From Streptomyces alanosinicus (lineage in GTDB: Bacteria; Actinomycetota; Actinomycetes; Streptomycetales; Streptomycetaceae): DNA of 64,000 nt. The position numbers and the translations under genes were made by a program. Below are positions 8,142 through 17,139 of this stretch, piece after piece; the first letter of the stretch is position 1, and every line of letters starts with the position of its first letter. The stretch covers positions 25,632 to 89,631 of the forward strand of contig NZ_BMVG01000029.1 of assembly GCF_014650595.1 (NCBI RefSeq), read 5' to 3'. The notes beneath the pieces are model-generated. The model saw only the letters and a list, made by a program, of their open reading frames with translations. It did no database searches and was not told the DNA's origin.

Positions 8142-9442
8142 GCATCCGAAGGAGAGGTACGGCCGCGGGCGCCGCGCTGGCGCTGAGCGGTGCGGGCGTC
8201 CTGCTGGGCCTCGCCGCGACCCCGGCGCAGGCGGCCGAGGTGGCGTTCGCCACCCACTGTGTGCCGCCGGCGGGCATCAGCCCGGTCGACGGCACCACGA
8301 AGGTCGAGATCACCGCGCCGGCCACGGCGAAGGTGGGCGACACGGTGGACGTCGTATGGAAGTTCGTCCAGGCAGCGTCCAAGAACCCGGACATCATCGA
8401 CCTGCCCGCGAACTCGGTCCAGCCGTCCGGCGTGCTGAAGGCGGCCGGCGCGCAGAGCGCCGACATCGCGATGCAGGGGCCGCGGCAGAACCCGGCGATC
8501 CCCAAGGGCGGCGCCATGGTGCTGTCCGACATGAAGGGCAGCCTCAAACTGACGGCGGCCGGCGAGGTGACGCTGACCCCGGACGCGTACACCGTCAACG
8601 CGATGTCGACGGACACCAAGTGCACGCCCAAGGAGACCGTGCAGAAGGCGGCGACGATCAAGGTGACGGGTGGCGGCGGCACACCCACCACGACGCCGAC
8701 CCAGACCCCGACGGCCACCCCGACCCGGTCGGGCACGCCCACCGGTTCGGCCACCCCCACGGCCACCCCGACCGCCACGTCCTCCGGCGGCAGCGGCGGT
8801 CAGAGCGACTTCACCGGCAAGGAGGTGCAGATCCCCTACGCCTGCAAGACCCCGATCGGTGACAAGAACGCGACCTCGCCGGTGCAGATCAACGCCAGGA
8901 AGAACAGCGGGAACTTCGACCTCACCGTGCAGTTCAAGAAGTCGGTGATGAACAGTCCCGCCGACATACCGGCGAACTCCGTGAAGCCGTCCATGGAGGT
9001 GGCGCTGGGCGGCGCCGACAAGGGCACGGTGCATGTCGAGGGGCCGATGAACGCGAAGCCCATCAAGTCCGGCGACCCGATCGCGATCCCCGACCTCACC
9101 GGCACCTACAAACCCGGCGCGAGCGGCTCCTCGACCCTGTCCCCGGGCGTCCTGACGGTGAAGGCGCTCGGTACGACCACGGTCTGCACGCCGACCAGGA
9201 CCCAGGTCTCGCTCACGCTGGACACCAGCCAGCAGCCGGGCGGGGCGTCCGGCGGCACGTCCACCTCCGGCGGCTCGACCGGCGGCACCAGCACCGGCGG
9301 CAGCAGCACCGGCGCCGGCGGCCTCGCCCAGACGGGCGCCGACGACCACGGCGCCCTGAAGGCCCTCGGCCTGGTGGCGGGCACGGCGATCCTGCTGGGC
9401 GGCGCGGTCTTCACGTTCATGCCGCGACGCAGGACGCGCTGA
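8138..9442 (+). CDS. Two-domain secreted protein with LAQTG sortase signal
   Basis: A 434-residue surface protein starting at GTG 8138, four bases before the end of the preceding gene. A signal peptide (about 1-33, ending ATPAQAA) is followed by domain 1 (THCVPPAGISPVDGT onward, ending DTKCTPKE), a Thr/Pro linker, and domain 2 (YACKTPIGDKNATSP to GTTTVCTPT). Domain 2 closely matches the single domain of the gene at 5276. After a Gly/Ser/Thr linker comes LAQTG (396-400), a hydrophobic stretch and MPRRRTR. LAxTG is the motif preferred by Streptomyces class E sortases, as used by long chaplins. Function unknown; covalent cell-wall display is likely. A long perfect hairpin right after the stop terminates the operon. 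Confidence 0.8.
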   Translation: MSIRRRGTAAGAALALSGAGVLLGLAATPAQAAEVAFATHCVPPAGISPVDGTTKVEITAPATAKVGDTVDVVWKFVQAASKNPDIIDLPANSVQPSGVLKAAGAQSADIAMQGPRQNPAIPKGGAMVLSDMKGSLKLTAAGEVTLTPDAYTVNAMSTDTKCTPKETVQKAATIKVTGGGGTPTTTPTQTPTATPTRSGTPTGSATPTATPTATSSGGSGGQSDFTGKEVQIPYACKTPIGDKNATSPVQINARKNSGNFDLTVQFKKSVMNSPADIPANSVKPSMEVALGGADKGTVHVEGPMNAKPIKSGDPIAIPDLTGTYKPGASGSSTLSPGVLTVKALGTTTVCTPTRTQVSLTLDTSQQPGGASGGTSTSGGSTGGTSTGGSSTGAGGLAQTGADDHGALKALGLVAGTAILLGGAVFTFMPRRRTR

Positions 9443-9468
9443 ACCCGGAGCGGACGGAAGAACGAACG

Positions 9469-9508
9469 GAAGAGGGCCACCGCATCCGGAGATGCGGTGG
9501 CCCTCTTC
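9469..9508. terminator. Bidirectional terminator, 18-bp perfect stem
   Basis: Two 18-base arms (9469-9486 and 9491-9508) are exact inverted copies around a CGGA loop. The hairpin sits between the convergent surface-protein gene and the peptide transporter gene and ends in CTTC on both strands. Confidence 0.85.
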
Positions 9509-9533
9509 AGCGGGACCGGTTCACGGAACTACG

Positions 9534-11039
9534 TCAGTGAACGTCGCCCATGAGCTTGTTGACGTTCTTGCGGAACATCCACACCGCCACACCGGCGATC
9601 ACCGCGAGCACGGCCTCCAGGGTGACGAAGCCCGTCTTGTCGAGGTTGACCCCGCCGACGGCCGGGTTCGACAGCAGCGCGGTGATGGAGTCGCCCGCGG
9701 TGACCGCGAGGAACCAGACGCCCATCATCTGGGAGGCGTACTTCTTCGGCGCCATCTTCGTCGTCACGGACAGACCCACCGGGGACAGCGTCAGCTCACC
9801 GATGGTCTGCACGAAGTAGATCGCGGCCAGCCACAGCGCCGCGGCCTTGTGACCGCCCTCGGCGATCGACAGGGGGATGAGGAAGACGAAGAACGACGCA
9901 CCGATCATGACCAGACCGGAGGCGAACTTCACGATCGTGCTCGGCTCCTTGCCGCGCCGGTTCAGCCACAGCCACAGCCAGGCGAAGACCGGTGCCAGAG
10001 TCATGACCATGACCGGGTTGACCGACTGGTACCAGGAGACCGGGAAGCCCCAGCCGAGGATCGAGTTCTTGGCCGAGCTGCTCGCGAAGAGCGACAGGGT
10101 CGAACCACCCTGGTCGTAGATCATCCAGAAGACGGCGGCGGCGGCGAAGAACCAGATGTACGCCCGCACCTTCGACTTCTCGCCCGAGTCCAGGTCCTTG
10201 TCCCGCAGCATCCGGCCGATGACCAGGATCGGCACGATCAGACCGATGACGGTGAGCGGGATCAGCGCCCAGTTCAGGGTGAAGTGACCGGTGCCGCCGA
10301 CGACGCCGTAGAAGACCGCGGCGACGGCCAGCCACATCAGGCCCTTGCGCAGCGTGGCGGACTTCTCCTGGGCCGACAGCGGGGTCGGGACCACACTGCT
10401 CTTCTCGCTCAGGTGGCGGCCGCCCAGCAGGTACTGGGCGAGGCCCAGCGCCATGCCGAGCGCGGCCAGCGCGAAGCCCAGGTGCCAGTTGACGTTCTCA
10501 CCGATGGTGCCGATGACGAACGGCGCGACGAAGGCGCCCATGTTGATGCCGATGTAGAAGAGCGTGAAGCCACCGTCACGGCGCGGGTCCTCGGGGCCCT
10601 TGTAGAGGTGGCCGACCATCGTGGAGATGTTGGCCTTCAGCAGACCCGAGCCGATGGCGACGAGACCCAGGCCGACGAAGAAGCTGGCGGCCACGGGCAG
10701 CGCGAGGCACAGATGGCCGAGCATGATGATCAGGCCCGCGACGGCGACCGTCTTGCGGGGGCCGAGCACACGGTCGGCGAACCAGCCGCCGGGCAGGGCG
10801 AGCAGGTACACGAGCGACACGTACACCGAGTAGATCGCGGTGGCCGTGCCCGCGTTCAGGTGCAGGCCGCCCGGGGCCACCAGATACAGCGGGAGCAGGG
10901 CCCTCATGCCGTAGTAGGAGAATCGCTCCCACATCTCGGTCATGAAGAGAGTGGCCAGGCCGCGGGGGTGGCCGAAGAAGGTCTTCTCGGAGCCGGGGGT
11001 GCCCGGGCGGACCGAGTCCTTCGTCAGGCTGGACGCCAT
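9534..11039 (-). CDS. POT/PTR-family proton-dependent oligopeptide transporter
   Basis: A 501-residue membrane protein of the major facilitator superfamily that imports di- and tripeptides with protons. The PTR signatures are visible: EMWERFSYYGMRALLPLYL in helix 1 (about residues 36-54, with the conserved ExxERFxYY), and FTLFYIGINMGAFVAPFV for the second signature. About 12-14 hydrophobic helices follow the family plan. ATG at 11037-11039 has AAGGA six bases upstream. The gene is transcribed towards the surface locus and is separated from it by the shared terminator. It stands alone, with the response-regulator gene divergent on the other side. Confidence 0.92.
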   Translation of the reverse strand: MASSLTKDSVRPGTPGSEKTFFGHPRGLATLFMTEMWERFSYYGMRALLPLYLVAPGGLHLNAGTATAIYSVYVSLVYLLALPGGWFADRVLGPRKTVAVAGLIIMLGHLCLALPVAASFFVGLGLVAIGSGLLKANISTMVGHLYKGPEDPRRDGGFTLFYIGINMGAFVAPFVIGTIGENVNWHLGFALAALGMALGLAQYLLGGRHLSEKSSVVPTPLSAQEKSATLRKGLMWLAVAAVFYGVVGGTGHFTLNWALIPLTVIGLIVPILVIGRMLRDKDLDSGEKSKVRAYIWFFAAAAVFWMIYDQGGSTLSLFASSSAKNSILGWGFPVSWYQSVNPVMVMTLAPVFAWLWLWLNRRGKEPSTIVKFASGLVMIGASFFVFLIPLSIAEGGHKAAALWLAAIYFVQTIGELTLSPVGLSVTTKMAPKKYASQMMGVWFLAVTAGDSITALLSNPAVGGVNLDKTGFVTLEAVLAVIAGVAVWMFRKNVNKLMGDVH

Positions 11040-11531
11040 GGTCGTTCCTTGCTGGTCGGGACGCGCGTTGGAGCGTCGCGCGCCCGGTGGGGGTGCGGCC
11101 GGCACCGGCAGGGTCGGCCGCCCACCCCCACGCCCAGGAGGAGTCCGCCTCCGGGTCACGGAGGCGGCGGACGGCGACCACCGGGATCCACGCCCCGACG
11201 CGACGATGCGTCCGGGGCCCGGCCAGAGGTCATTCCTTTCAAGGCTGGTGTTCACCAGCCCGCACACAAAAGAGACCCTCAGCGTCATGTTCCCGCCGAA
11301 GGTCCCCGGTGTACTACAGGCGTTCAGGTCACCATACGGCAGGACACTGCCGGATATGGAAGGACTTGAGACGGGGATCACAGGTGTCGAGGGAACCGCG
11401 GGAACGGATTCCAAGGTCTCCCCAACGATCCCATCCCCGGAGCAATGGTTCGTACCAGTGGAGTACGAAGGTAAGAAGTCCTGGTAGCGATCACACCCCA
11501 GCACCGGACGCGGGCGGTCTACCATCACCTC
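11040..11531. other. 492-base divergent intergenic region
   Basis: This lies between the peptide transporter (leftward) and the response regulator (rightward), so it must hold both promoters. The part 11250-11500 is noticeably less GC-rich than flanking genes. An open frame through it (ending TAG near 11487) has codon use unlike Streptomyces, with A/T third positions, so I read it as non-coding. No clear hairpin or consensus promoter was assigned. Confidence 0.45.
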
Positions 11532-12209
<678 letters not shown>

Positions 12210-12278
12210 CCCCTCCCCGGGCGGCTCCCTCCCCGGATGGGCCCCGCAGGGCCCAGCGATCACTTCAGGTAACGGATC

Positions 12279-13550
12279 ATGCGCCGACGTCTCATCCAGT
12301 CCACCCTCGCCGTCGTCCTCGTCGTGATCGCGGTCTTCGGCATCTCGCTGGTGATCGTCGAGTCGCGGACGATCAGCAACAGTGCCCAGGAACGGGTGGA
12401 TTCCGAGGCGGTGCGGCTGGCCAGCATCGTGGACAGCCGGATCCTCGCCGCCGAGAACGTCAACGCGGAGGTGCTGCGCAACCCGGTCAGCAAGGACCAG
12501 TACGCGGTGATCCGCATGCCGGGCCATGACCCGATCGAGATCGGCACCAAGCCGCAGGGTGACGTGATTCACGCCACCCAGCAGGGCGAAGAGGGCGAGA
12601 CGGTCACCGTGTCGGAGCCGCGCTCCGCGGTCACCCGCGAGGTCGGCCGGACCCTGCTGATCATCGGGCTGGTGGCGCTGCTCGCGGTGGTCGCGGCCGT
12701 GCTGCTCGCCGTACGGCAGGCCAATCGGCTCGCCTCCCCGCTGACCGACCTCGCGGAGACCGCCGAACGCCTCGGCTCCGGCGACCCCCGCCCCCGGCAC
12801 AAGCGCTACGGCGTCCCCGAGCTGGACCGGGTCGCCGATGTGCTGGACTCCTCCGCCGAGCGGATCGGCCGGATGCTGACCGCCGAGCGGCGCCTGGCCG
12901 CCGACGCCTCCCATCAGCTGCGCACGCCGCTGACCGCGCTGTCCATGCGGCTGGAGGAGATCACCCTCACCGACGACCCGGACATCGTGAAGGAAGAGGC
13001 GAACGTCGCGCTCACCCAGGTCGAGCGGCTCACGGACGTGGTCGAGCGGCTGCTGACGAACTCCCGCGATCCGCGCACCGGCTCCGCCGTCACCTTCGAT
13101 CTGGACGAGGTCATCCAGCAGCAGCTCGCCGAGTGGCGGCCCGCCTATCGCAGCGCCGGCCGGGCCATCGTCAGCTCCGGCAAACGGCATCTGCAGGCCG
13201 TCGGCACGCCGGGCGCGGTCGCCCAGGTGCTGGCCGCGCTGATCGAGAACTCCCTCATGCACGGTGGCGGCACGGTCGCGCTGCGCACCCGGGTCACCGG
13301 GAATCAGGCCGTGGTCGAGGTCACCGACGAGGGGCCCGGTGTCCCGGCCGACCTCGGTGCGCGGATCTTCGAGCGGACGATCAGCGGACGGAACTCCACG
13401 GGCATCGGCCTGGCCGTCGCCCGGGACCTCGCGGAGGCCGACGGCGGGCGGCTGGAGCTGCTCCAGAACATGCCGCCGGTGTTCGGCCTGTTCCTCTCCC
13501 GCACGCCCCCGGCCCGCAAGCCGGACGAGGACCGTCCGACGGTCCGCTGA
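12279..13550 (+). CDS. Two-component sensor histidine kinase
   Basis: A 423-residue membrane kinase, partner of the response regulator just upstream. Helix 1 is at residues 7-27 and helix 2 around 125-146, enclosing a periplasmic-side sensor of about 95 residues. A HAMP-like stretch (RLASPLTDLAETAERLGSG) precedes the H box ASHQLRTPLTALSMRLEE. The ATPase part has the N box LIENSLMHGG, the G1 box VTDEGPGVP and a GIGLAVARDLAEADGG G2 box. It should autophosphorylate on the histidine and pass phosphate to D52 of the regulator. The sensed signal cannot be told from sequence. Confidence 0.92.
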   Translation: MRRRLIQSTLAVVLVVIAVFGISLVIVESRTISNSAQERVDSEAVRLASIVDSRILAAENVNAEVLRNPVSKDQYAVIRMPGHDPIEIGTKPQGDVIHATQQGEEGETVTVSEPRSAVTREVGRTLLIIGLVALLAVVAAVLLAVRQANRLASPLTDLAETAERLGSGDPRPRHKRYGVPELDRVADVLDSSAERIGRMLTAERRLAADASHQLRTPLTALSMRLEEITLTDDPDIVKEEANVALTQVERLTDVVERLLTNSRDPRTGSAVTFDLDEVIQQQLAEWRPAYRSAGRAIVSSGKRHLQAVGTPGAVAQVLAALIENSLMHGGGTVALRTRVTGNQAVVEVTDEGPGVPADLGARIFERTISGRNSTGIGLAVARDLAEADGGRLELLQNMPPVFGLFLSRTPPARKPDEDRPTVR

Positions 13551-13595
13551 GGCCGCGCTCCCCTGAGGGACGCTCCCCTGAGGGACGCTGTCCGG

Positions 13596-14096
13596 TTACG
13601 GAACGCGCTGGGACTTCGGTTCCGGGTGCGGCCTCTTCGACTCGGCCACCAGGATCGACTCCGCCTCCTGCGTCGGCTGCACGCGGAACACCCAGGTGCG
13701 GTAGGACCAGAAGCGGAACAGGGTGGCGATGCCGATGCCGGCGAACTTGGAGATGTTGCTCTGCAGCGAGCTGTCCCAGCCGAGGCCGTAGGTCGCCAGG
13801 TAGAGCACGCCGTTCTCGATCACCAGGCCGATCGCGCTGAACAGGAGGAACAGCGTGAGTTCCTTGGTGCGCCCGCCCTTGTCGCGGTCCCGGTACGTCC
13901 AGTACCGGAAGCCCACGTAGTTGAAGACGATCGCGACCACCGTCGCGATGATGCTGGCGCGCACCACCGGCAGGTCGGAGACGTGCCGGACCAGGTTGAA
14001 GACGCCGAGATTGACGAAGATGCCCGCAACGCCGACGGTGCCGAACTTGGCCACCTCGCGTACGAGCCGTCGCAGCCCCGAGGAACGAGGTTCCAT
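13596..14096 (-). CDS. GtrA-family membrane protein
   Basis: A 166-residue protein with four transmembrane helices. Typical GtrA features are FGTVGVAGIFVNLGVFNLV in helix 1, FNYVGFRYWTYRDRD between helices 2 and 3, and FRFWSYRTWVFR at the end. Family members help move lipid-linked sugars across the membrane in wall or O-antigen glycosylation. I chose ATG at 14094-14096 (MEPRSSG), with GGGAG upstream; an in-frame ATG at 14136-14138 would add 14 residues and is possible. The gene is divergent from purK. In mycobacteria a GtrA gene is also adjacent to purK-purE. Confidence 0.85.
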   Translation of the reverse strand: MEPRSSGLRRLVREVAKFGTVGVAGIFVNLGVFNLVRHVSDLPVVRASIIATVVAIVFNYVGFRYWTYRDRDKGGRTKELTLFLLFSAIGLVIENGVLYLATYGLGWDSSLQSNISKFAGIGIATLFRFWSYRTWVFRVQPTQEAESILVAESKRPHPEPKSQRVP

Positions 14097-14278
14097 GGCT
14101 GAGCAAGCTCCCGTCGGTAGGTTTCGTAGCCCAGCCATGCTATCCAGGCGAACCCGCCGATGCCTCCGGACCGGGTCATCGCGAGGAAACAGGTCGGAAA
14201 GAGGGCGGAAAGCGGCGGGTAAGAGACCGCCGGAGGGACACGATCCGGCCGCCCCGGCGTGGCCGATACGCTAGGGGT

Positions 14279-15418
14279 GTGACGTTCCCGGTAGTCGGCA
14301 TGGTCGGCGGGGGGCAGCTCGCGCGTATGACGCACGAGGCGGGCATCCCGTTGGGCATCAGGTTCAAGCTCCTCAGTGACACTCCTCAGGATTCCGCGGC
14401 GCAGGTCGTGCGTGATGTCGTCATCGGCGACTACCGCGATCTGGACACGCTGCGTGAGTTCGCGCGCGGTTGCGATGTGATCACCTTCGATCACGAACAT
14501 GTACCCATCGAGCACCTCAGGGCCCTGGAGGCGGACGGCATCCCCGTGCGTCCGGGGCCCGACGCACTGGTGCACGCCCAGGACAAGGGTGTGATGCGCG
14601 CGAAGCTCGACGCGATCGGCGTGCCGTGCCCACGGCACCGGATCGTCGCCGACCCGGAGGACGTGATCCGGTTCGCGGCCGAGGGCGACGGCTTCCCGGT
14701 GGTCCTGAAGACCGTCCGCGGCGGCTACGACGGCAAGGGCGTGTGGGTCGTGGAGACCCCGGAGGAGGCCGCGGAACCGTTCCGCGCCGGCGTCCCGGTC
14801 CTCGCCGAGGAGAAGGTCGACTACGTCCGCGAGCTGGCCGCCAATGTCGTGCGCTCCCCGCACGGCCAGGCCGTCGCCTACCCGGTGGTGGAGTCCCAGC
14901 AGGTCGGCGGCGTCTGCGACACGGTGATAGCCCCGGCCCCCGGCCTGGACGAGTCCCTCGCGCTGCAGGCCGAGCGGATGGCCCTGACCATCGCCAAGGA
15001 GCTGGACGCCGTCGGGCACCTCGCCGTCGAGCTGTTCCAGACCCGCGACGGCCGCATCCTCGTCAACGAACTGGCGATGCGCCCGCACAACTCCGGCCAC
15101 TGGACCCAGGACGGCGCGATCACCTCGCAGTTCGCCAACCACGTCCGCGCCGTCCTCGACCTCCCGCTCGGCGACCCGCGCCCGCGCGCGAAGTGGACCG
15201 TGATGGTCAACGTCCTCGGCGGCGACTACCCGGACATGTACTCCGCCTACTTGCACTGCATGGCCCGCGACCCCAAGCTCAAGATCCATATGTACGGCAA
15301 GGACGTGAAGCCCGGCCGGAAGGTCGGACACGTCAACACCTACGGCGACGACCTGGACGACGTGCTGGAGCGCGCCCGTCACGCAGCCGGCTATCTGAGA
15401 GGCACGATCACCGAATGA
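14279..15418 (+). CDS. purK: N5-carboxyaminoimidazole ribonucleotide synthase
   Basis: A 379-residue ATP-grasp enzyme of purine biosynthesis that converts AIR, bicarbonate and ATP to N5-CAIR. The N-terminal nucleotide loop VGMVGGGQLARM, the ATP-grasp strands (VVLKTVRGGYDGKGVWVV, EEKVDYVREL) and the ELAMRPHNSGHWT signature are all present. The start is GTG 14279. There is no ribosome site; instead TACGCT at 14267-14272 stands six bases before the GTG, so the mRNA is probably leaderless. The stop overlaps purE by four bases (ATGA), so the two steps are made together. Confidence 0.95.
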   Translation: MTFPVVGMVGGGQLARMTHEAGIPLGIRFKLLSDTPQDSAAQVVRDVVIGDYRDLDTLREFARGCDVITFDHEHVPIEHLRALEADGIPVRPGPDALVHAQDKGVMRAKLDAIGVPCPRHRIVADPEDVIRFAAEGDGFPVVLKTVRGGYDGKGVWVVETPEEAAEPFRAGVPVLAEEKVDYVRELAANVVRSPHGQAVAYPVVESQQVGGVCDTVIAPAPGLDESLALQAERMALTIAKELDAVGHLAVELFQTRDGRILVNELAMRPHNSGHWTQDGAITSQFANHVRAVLDLPLGDPRPRAKWTVMVNVLGGDYPDMYSAYLHCMARDPKLKIHMYGKDVKPGRKVGHVNTYGDDLDDVLERARHAAGYLRGTITE

Positions 15419-15948
15419 GTACCGCTGCCGGCCCTGTCGTGGGCATCGTCATGGGGTCGGACTCCGACTGGCCCGTCATGGAGGCCGCCGCCAAGGCGCT
15501 GGACGAGTTCGAGATCGCCTACGAGGTCGACGTCGTCTCCGCGCACCGCATGCCCCGCGAGATGATCACGTACGGCGAGCAGGCCGCCGACCGCGGGCTG
15601 AAGGTGATCATCGCCGGTGCGGGCGGTGCCGCCCACCTCCCGGGCATGCTCGCCTCGGTCACGCCCCTGCCGGTCATCGGTGTGCCGGTGCCGCTGAAGT
15701 ACCTCGACGGCATGGACTCGCTGCTGTCCATCGTGCAGATGCCGGCCGGTGTCCCGGTCGCCACCGTCTCCGTCGCCGGTGCCCGCAACGCGGGTCTGCT
15801 CGCGGCCCGGATCCTCGCCGCGCACGACGAGGACCTGCTGCACAAGATGCGCGACTTCCAGCAGGACCTCAACGACCAGGCCACCGAGAAGGGCAAGCGG
15901 CTGCGCTCCAAGGTCGAGGGGTCTGGCGGTTTCGGCTTCGGGAAGTAA
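15415..15948 (+). CDS. purE: N5-carboxyaminoimidazole ribonucleotide mutase
   Basis: A 177-residue class I PurE that rearranges N5-CAIR to CAIR, directly after PurK. The substrate motif GIVMGSDSDWPVMEAA, the catalytic VVSAHRMPREM region, and GAGGAAHLPGM are intact. It overlaps purK by four bases and is followed seven bases later by the dipeptidase gene, suggesting a three-gene transcript. The C-terminal tail is Lys/Gly-rich (GKRLRSKVEGSGGFGFGK). Confidence 0.96.
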   Translation: MSTAAGPVVGIVMGSDSDWPVMEAAAKALDEFEIAYEVDVVSAHRMPREMITYGEQAADRGLKVIIAGAGGAAHLPGMLASVTPLPVIGVPVPLKYLDGMDSLLSIVQMPAGVPVATVSVAGARNAGLLAARILAAHDEDLLHKMRDFQQDLNDQATEKGKRLRSKVEGSGGFGFGK

Positions 15949-15954
15949 CAGACC

Positions 15955-17139
15955 ATGACCTCACTGGACGAAGCACGGTCCCTGCTGCGCGAGTTCCCGG
16001 TCGTCGACGGACACAACGACCTGCCCTGGGCGCTGCGCGAGCAGGTCCGCTACGACCTCGACGCCCGCGACATCGCCGTACCTCAGAACGACCATCTGCA
16101 CACCGACATCCCGCGGCTGCGCGAGGGCGGGGTCGGGGCGCAGTACTGGTCCGTGTATGTGCGCTCGGACCTGCCGGGCGCGGTGCCGGCGACGCTCGAA
16201 CAGATCGACTGCGTACGGCAGTTGATCGACCGGCACCCCGCCGATCTGCGGGCCGCGCTGACCGCCGCCGACATGGAGGCGGCGCGCGCTGAGGGCCGTA
16301 TCGCCTCCCTGATGGGCGCCGAGGGCGGGCACTCGATCGACAACTCGCTGGGCACCCTGCGCGGTCTGTACGAGCTGGGGGTGCGCTACATGACGCTCAC
16401 CCACAACGACAACAACGACTGGGCGGACTCGGCGACCGACGAGCCCAAGGCCGGCGGCCTCACGGCCTTCGGGCGCGAGGTCGTCCGCGAGATGAACCGT
16501 CTCGGCATGCTGGTCGACCTCTCGCACGTGGCGGCCACGACGATGCGCGCCGCGCTGGACACCACGTCCGCGCCGGTGATCTTCTCGCACTCCTCCGCGC
16601 GCGCCGTGTGCGACCACCCGCGCAACATCCCTGACGACGTCCTGGAGCGGCTGCCCGGCAACGGCGGCATGGCGATGGTGACGTTCGTGCCGAAGTTCGT
16701 GCTGCAGGCGGCCGTCGACTGGACGCTGGCGGCCGACGAGAACATGCGCGCCCATGGGCTGCACCACCTGGACACCTCGCCCGAGGCGATGAAGATCCAC
16801 CGCGCCTTCGAGGAGCGCACCCCGCGCCCGATCGCCACGGTGTCCACGGTGGCGGACCATCTGGACCACATGCGCGAGGTGGCCGGCGTCGACCACCTGG
16901 GCATCGGCGGCGACTACGACGGCACCGCCTTCACCCCGGACGGCCTGGACGACGTCTCCGGCTACCCGAACCTGCTCGCCGAGCTGCTGGAACGCGGCTG
17001 GTCCAAGGCCGACCTGGCCAAGCTGACCTGGCAGAACGCGGTGCGGGTGCTGGGCGCCGCGGAGGACGTGGCACGCGGGCTTCAGGCGACGCGCGCGCCG
17101 TCCAACGCCACCATCGAGTCGCTCGACGGCGACGTCTGA
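15955..17139 (+). CDS. Membrane (renal-type) dipeptidase, peptidase M19
   Basis: A 394-residue zinc dipeptidase of the amidohydrolase superfamily, which cleaves dipeptides, including those with a D-residue at the C-terminal position in some members. All metal ligands are visible: H20 and D22 in DGHNDLPWAL, the glutamate in MGAEGGHS, the histidines in LVDLSHV and FSHSSARAV, and the aspartate in GIGGDYDG. There is no signal peptide, so it is cytoplasmic. It starts at ATG 15955, seven bases after purE. Its last 58 bases overlap the end of the convergent Old Yellow Enzyme gene. A paralogue without these ligands lies at 18846. Confidence 0.93.
   Translation: MTSLDEARSLLREFPVVDGHNDLPWALREQVRYDLDARDIAVPQNDHLHTDIPRLREGGVGAQYWSVYVRSDLPGAVPATLEQIDCVRQLIDRHPADLRAALTAADMEAARAEGRIASLMGAEGGHSIDNSLGTLRGLYELGVRYMTLTHNDNNDWADSATDEPKAGGLTAFGREVVREMNRLGMLVDLSHVAATTMRAALDTTSAPVIFSHSSARAVCDHPRNIPDDVLERLPGNGGMAMVTFVPKFVLQAAVDWTLAADENMRAHGLHHLDTSPEAMKIHRAFEERTPRPIATVSTVADHLDHMREVAGVDHLGIGGDYDGTAFTPDGLDDVSGYPNLLAELLERGWSKADLAKLTWQNAVRVLGAAEDVARGLQATRAPSNATIESLDGDV

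Noticed and set aside
9492..11369. 625-codon plus-strand frame
   Set aside because: Antisense of the peptide transporter; composition is Arg/Gln/Asp/Gly shadow type.
11287..11487. Small protein ending EQWFVPVEYEGKKSW
   Set aside because: Codon third positions are not GC-biased, no ribosome site, and it is within the promoter region of two genes.
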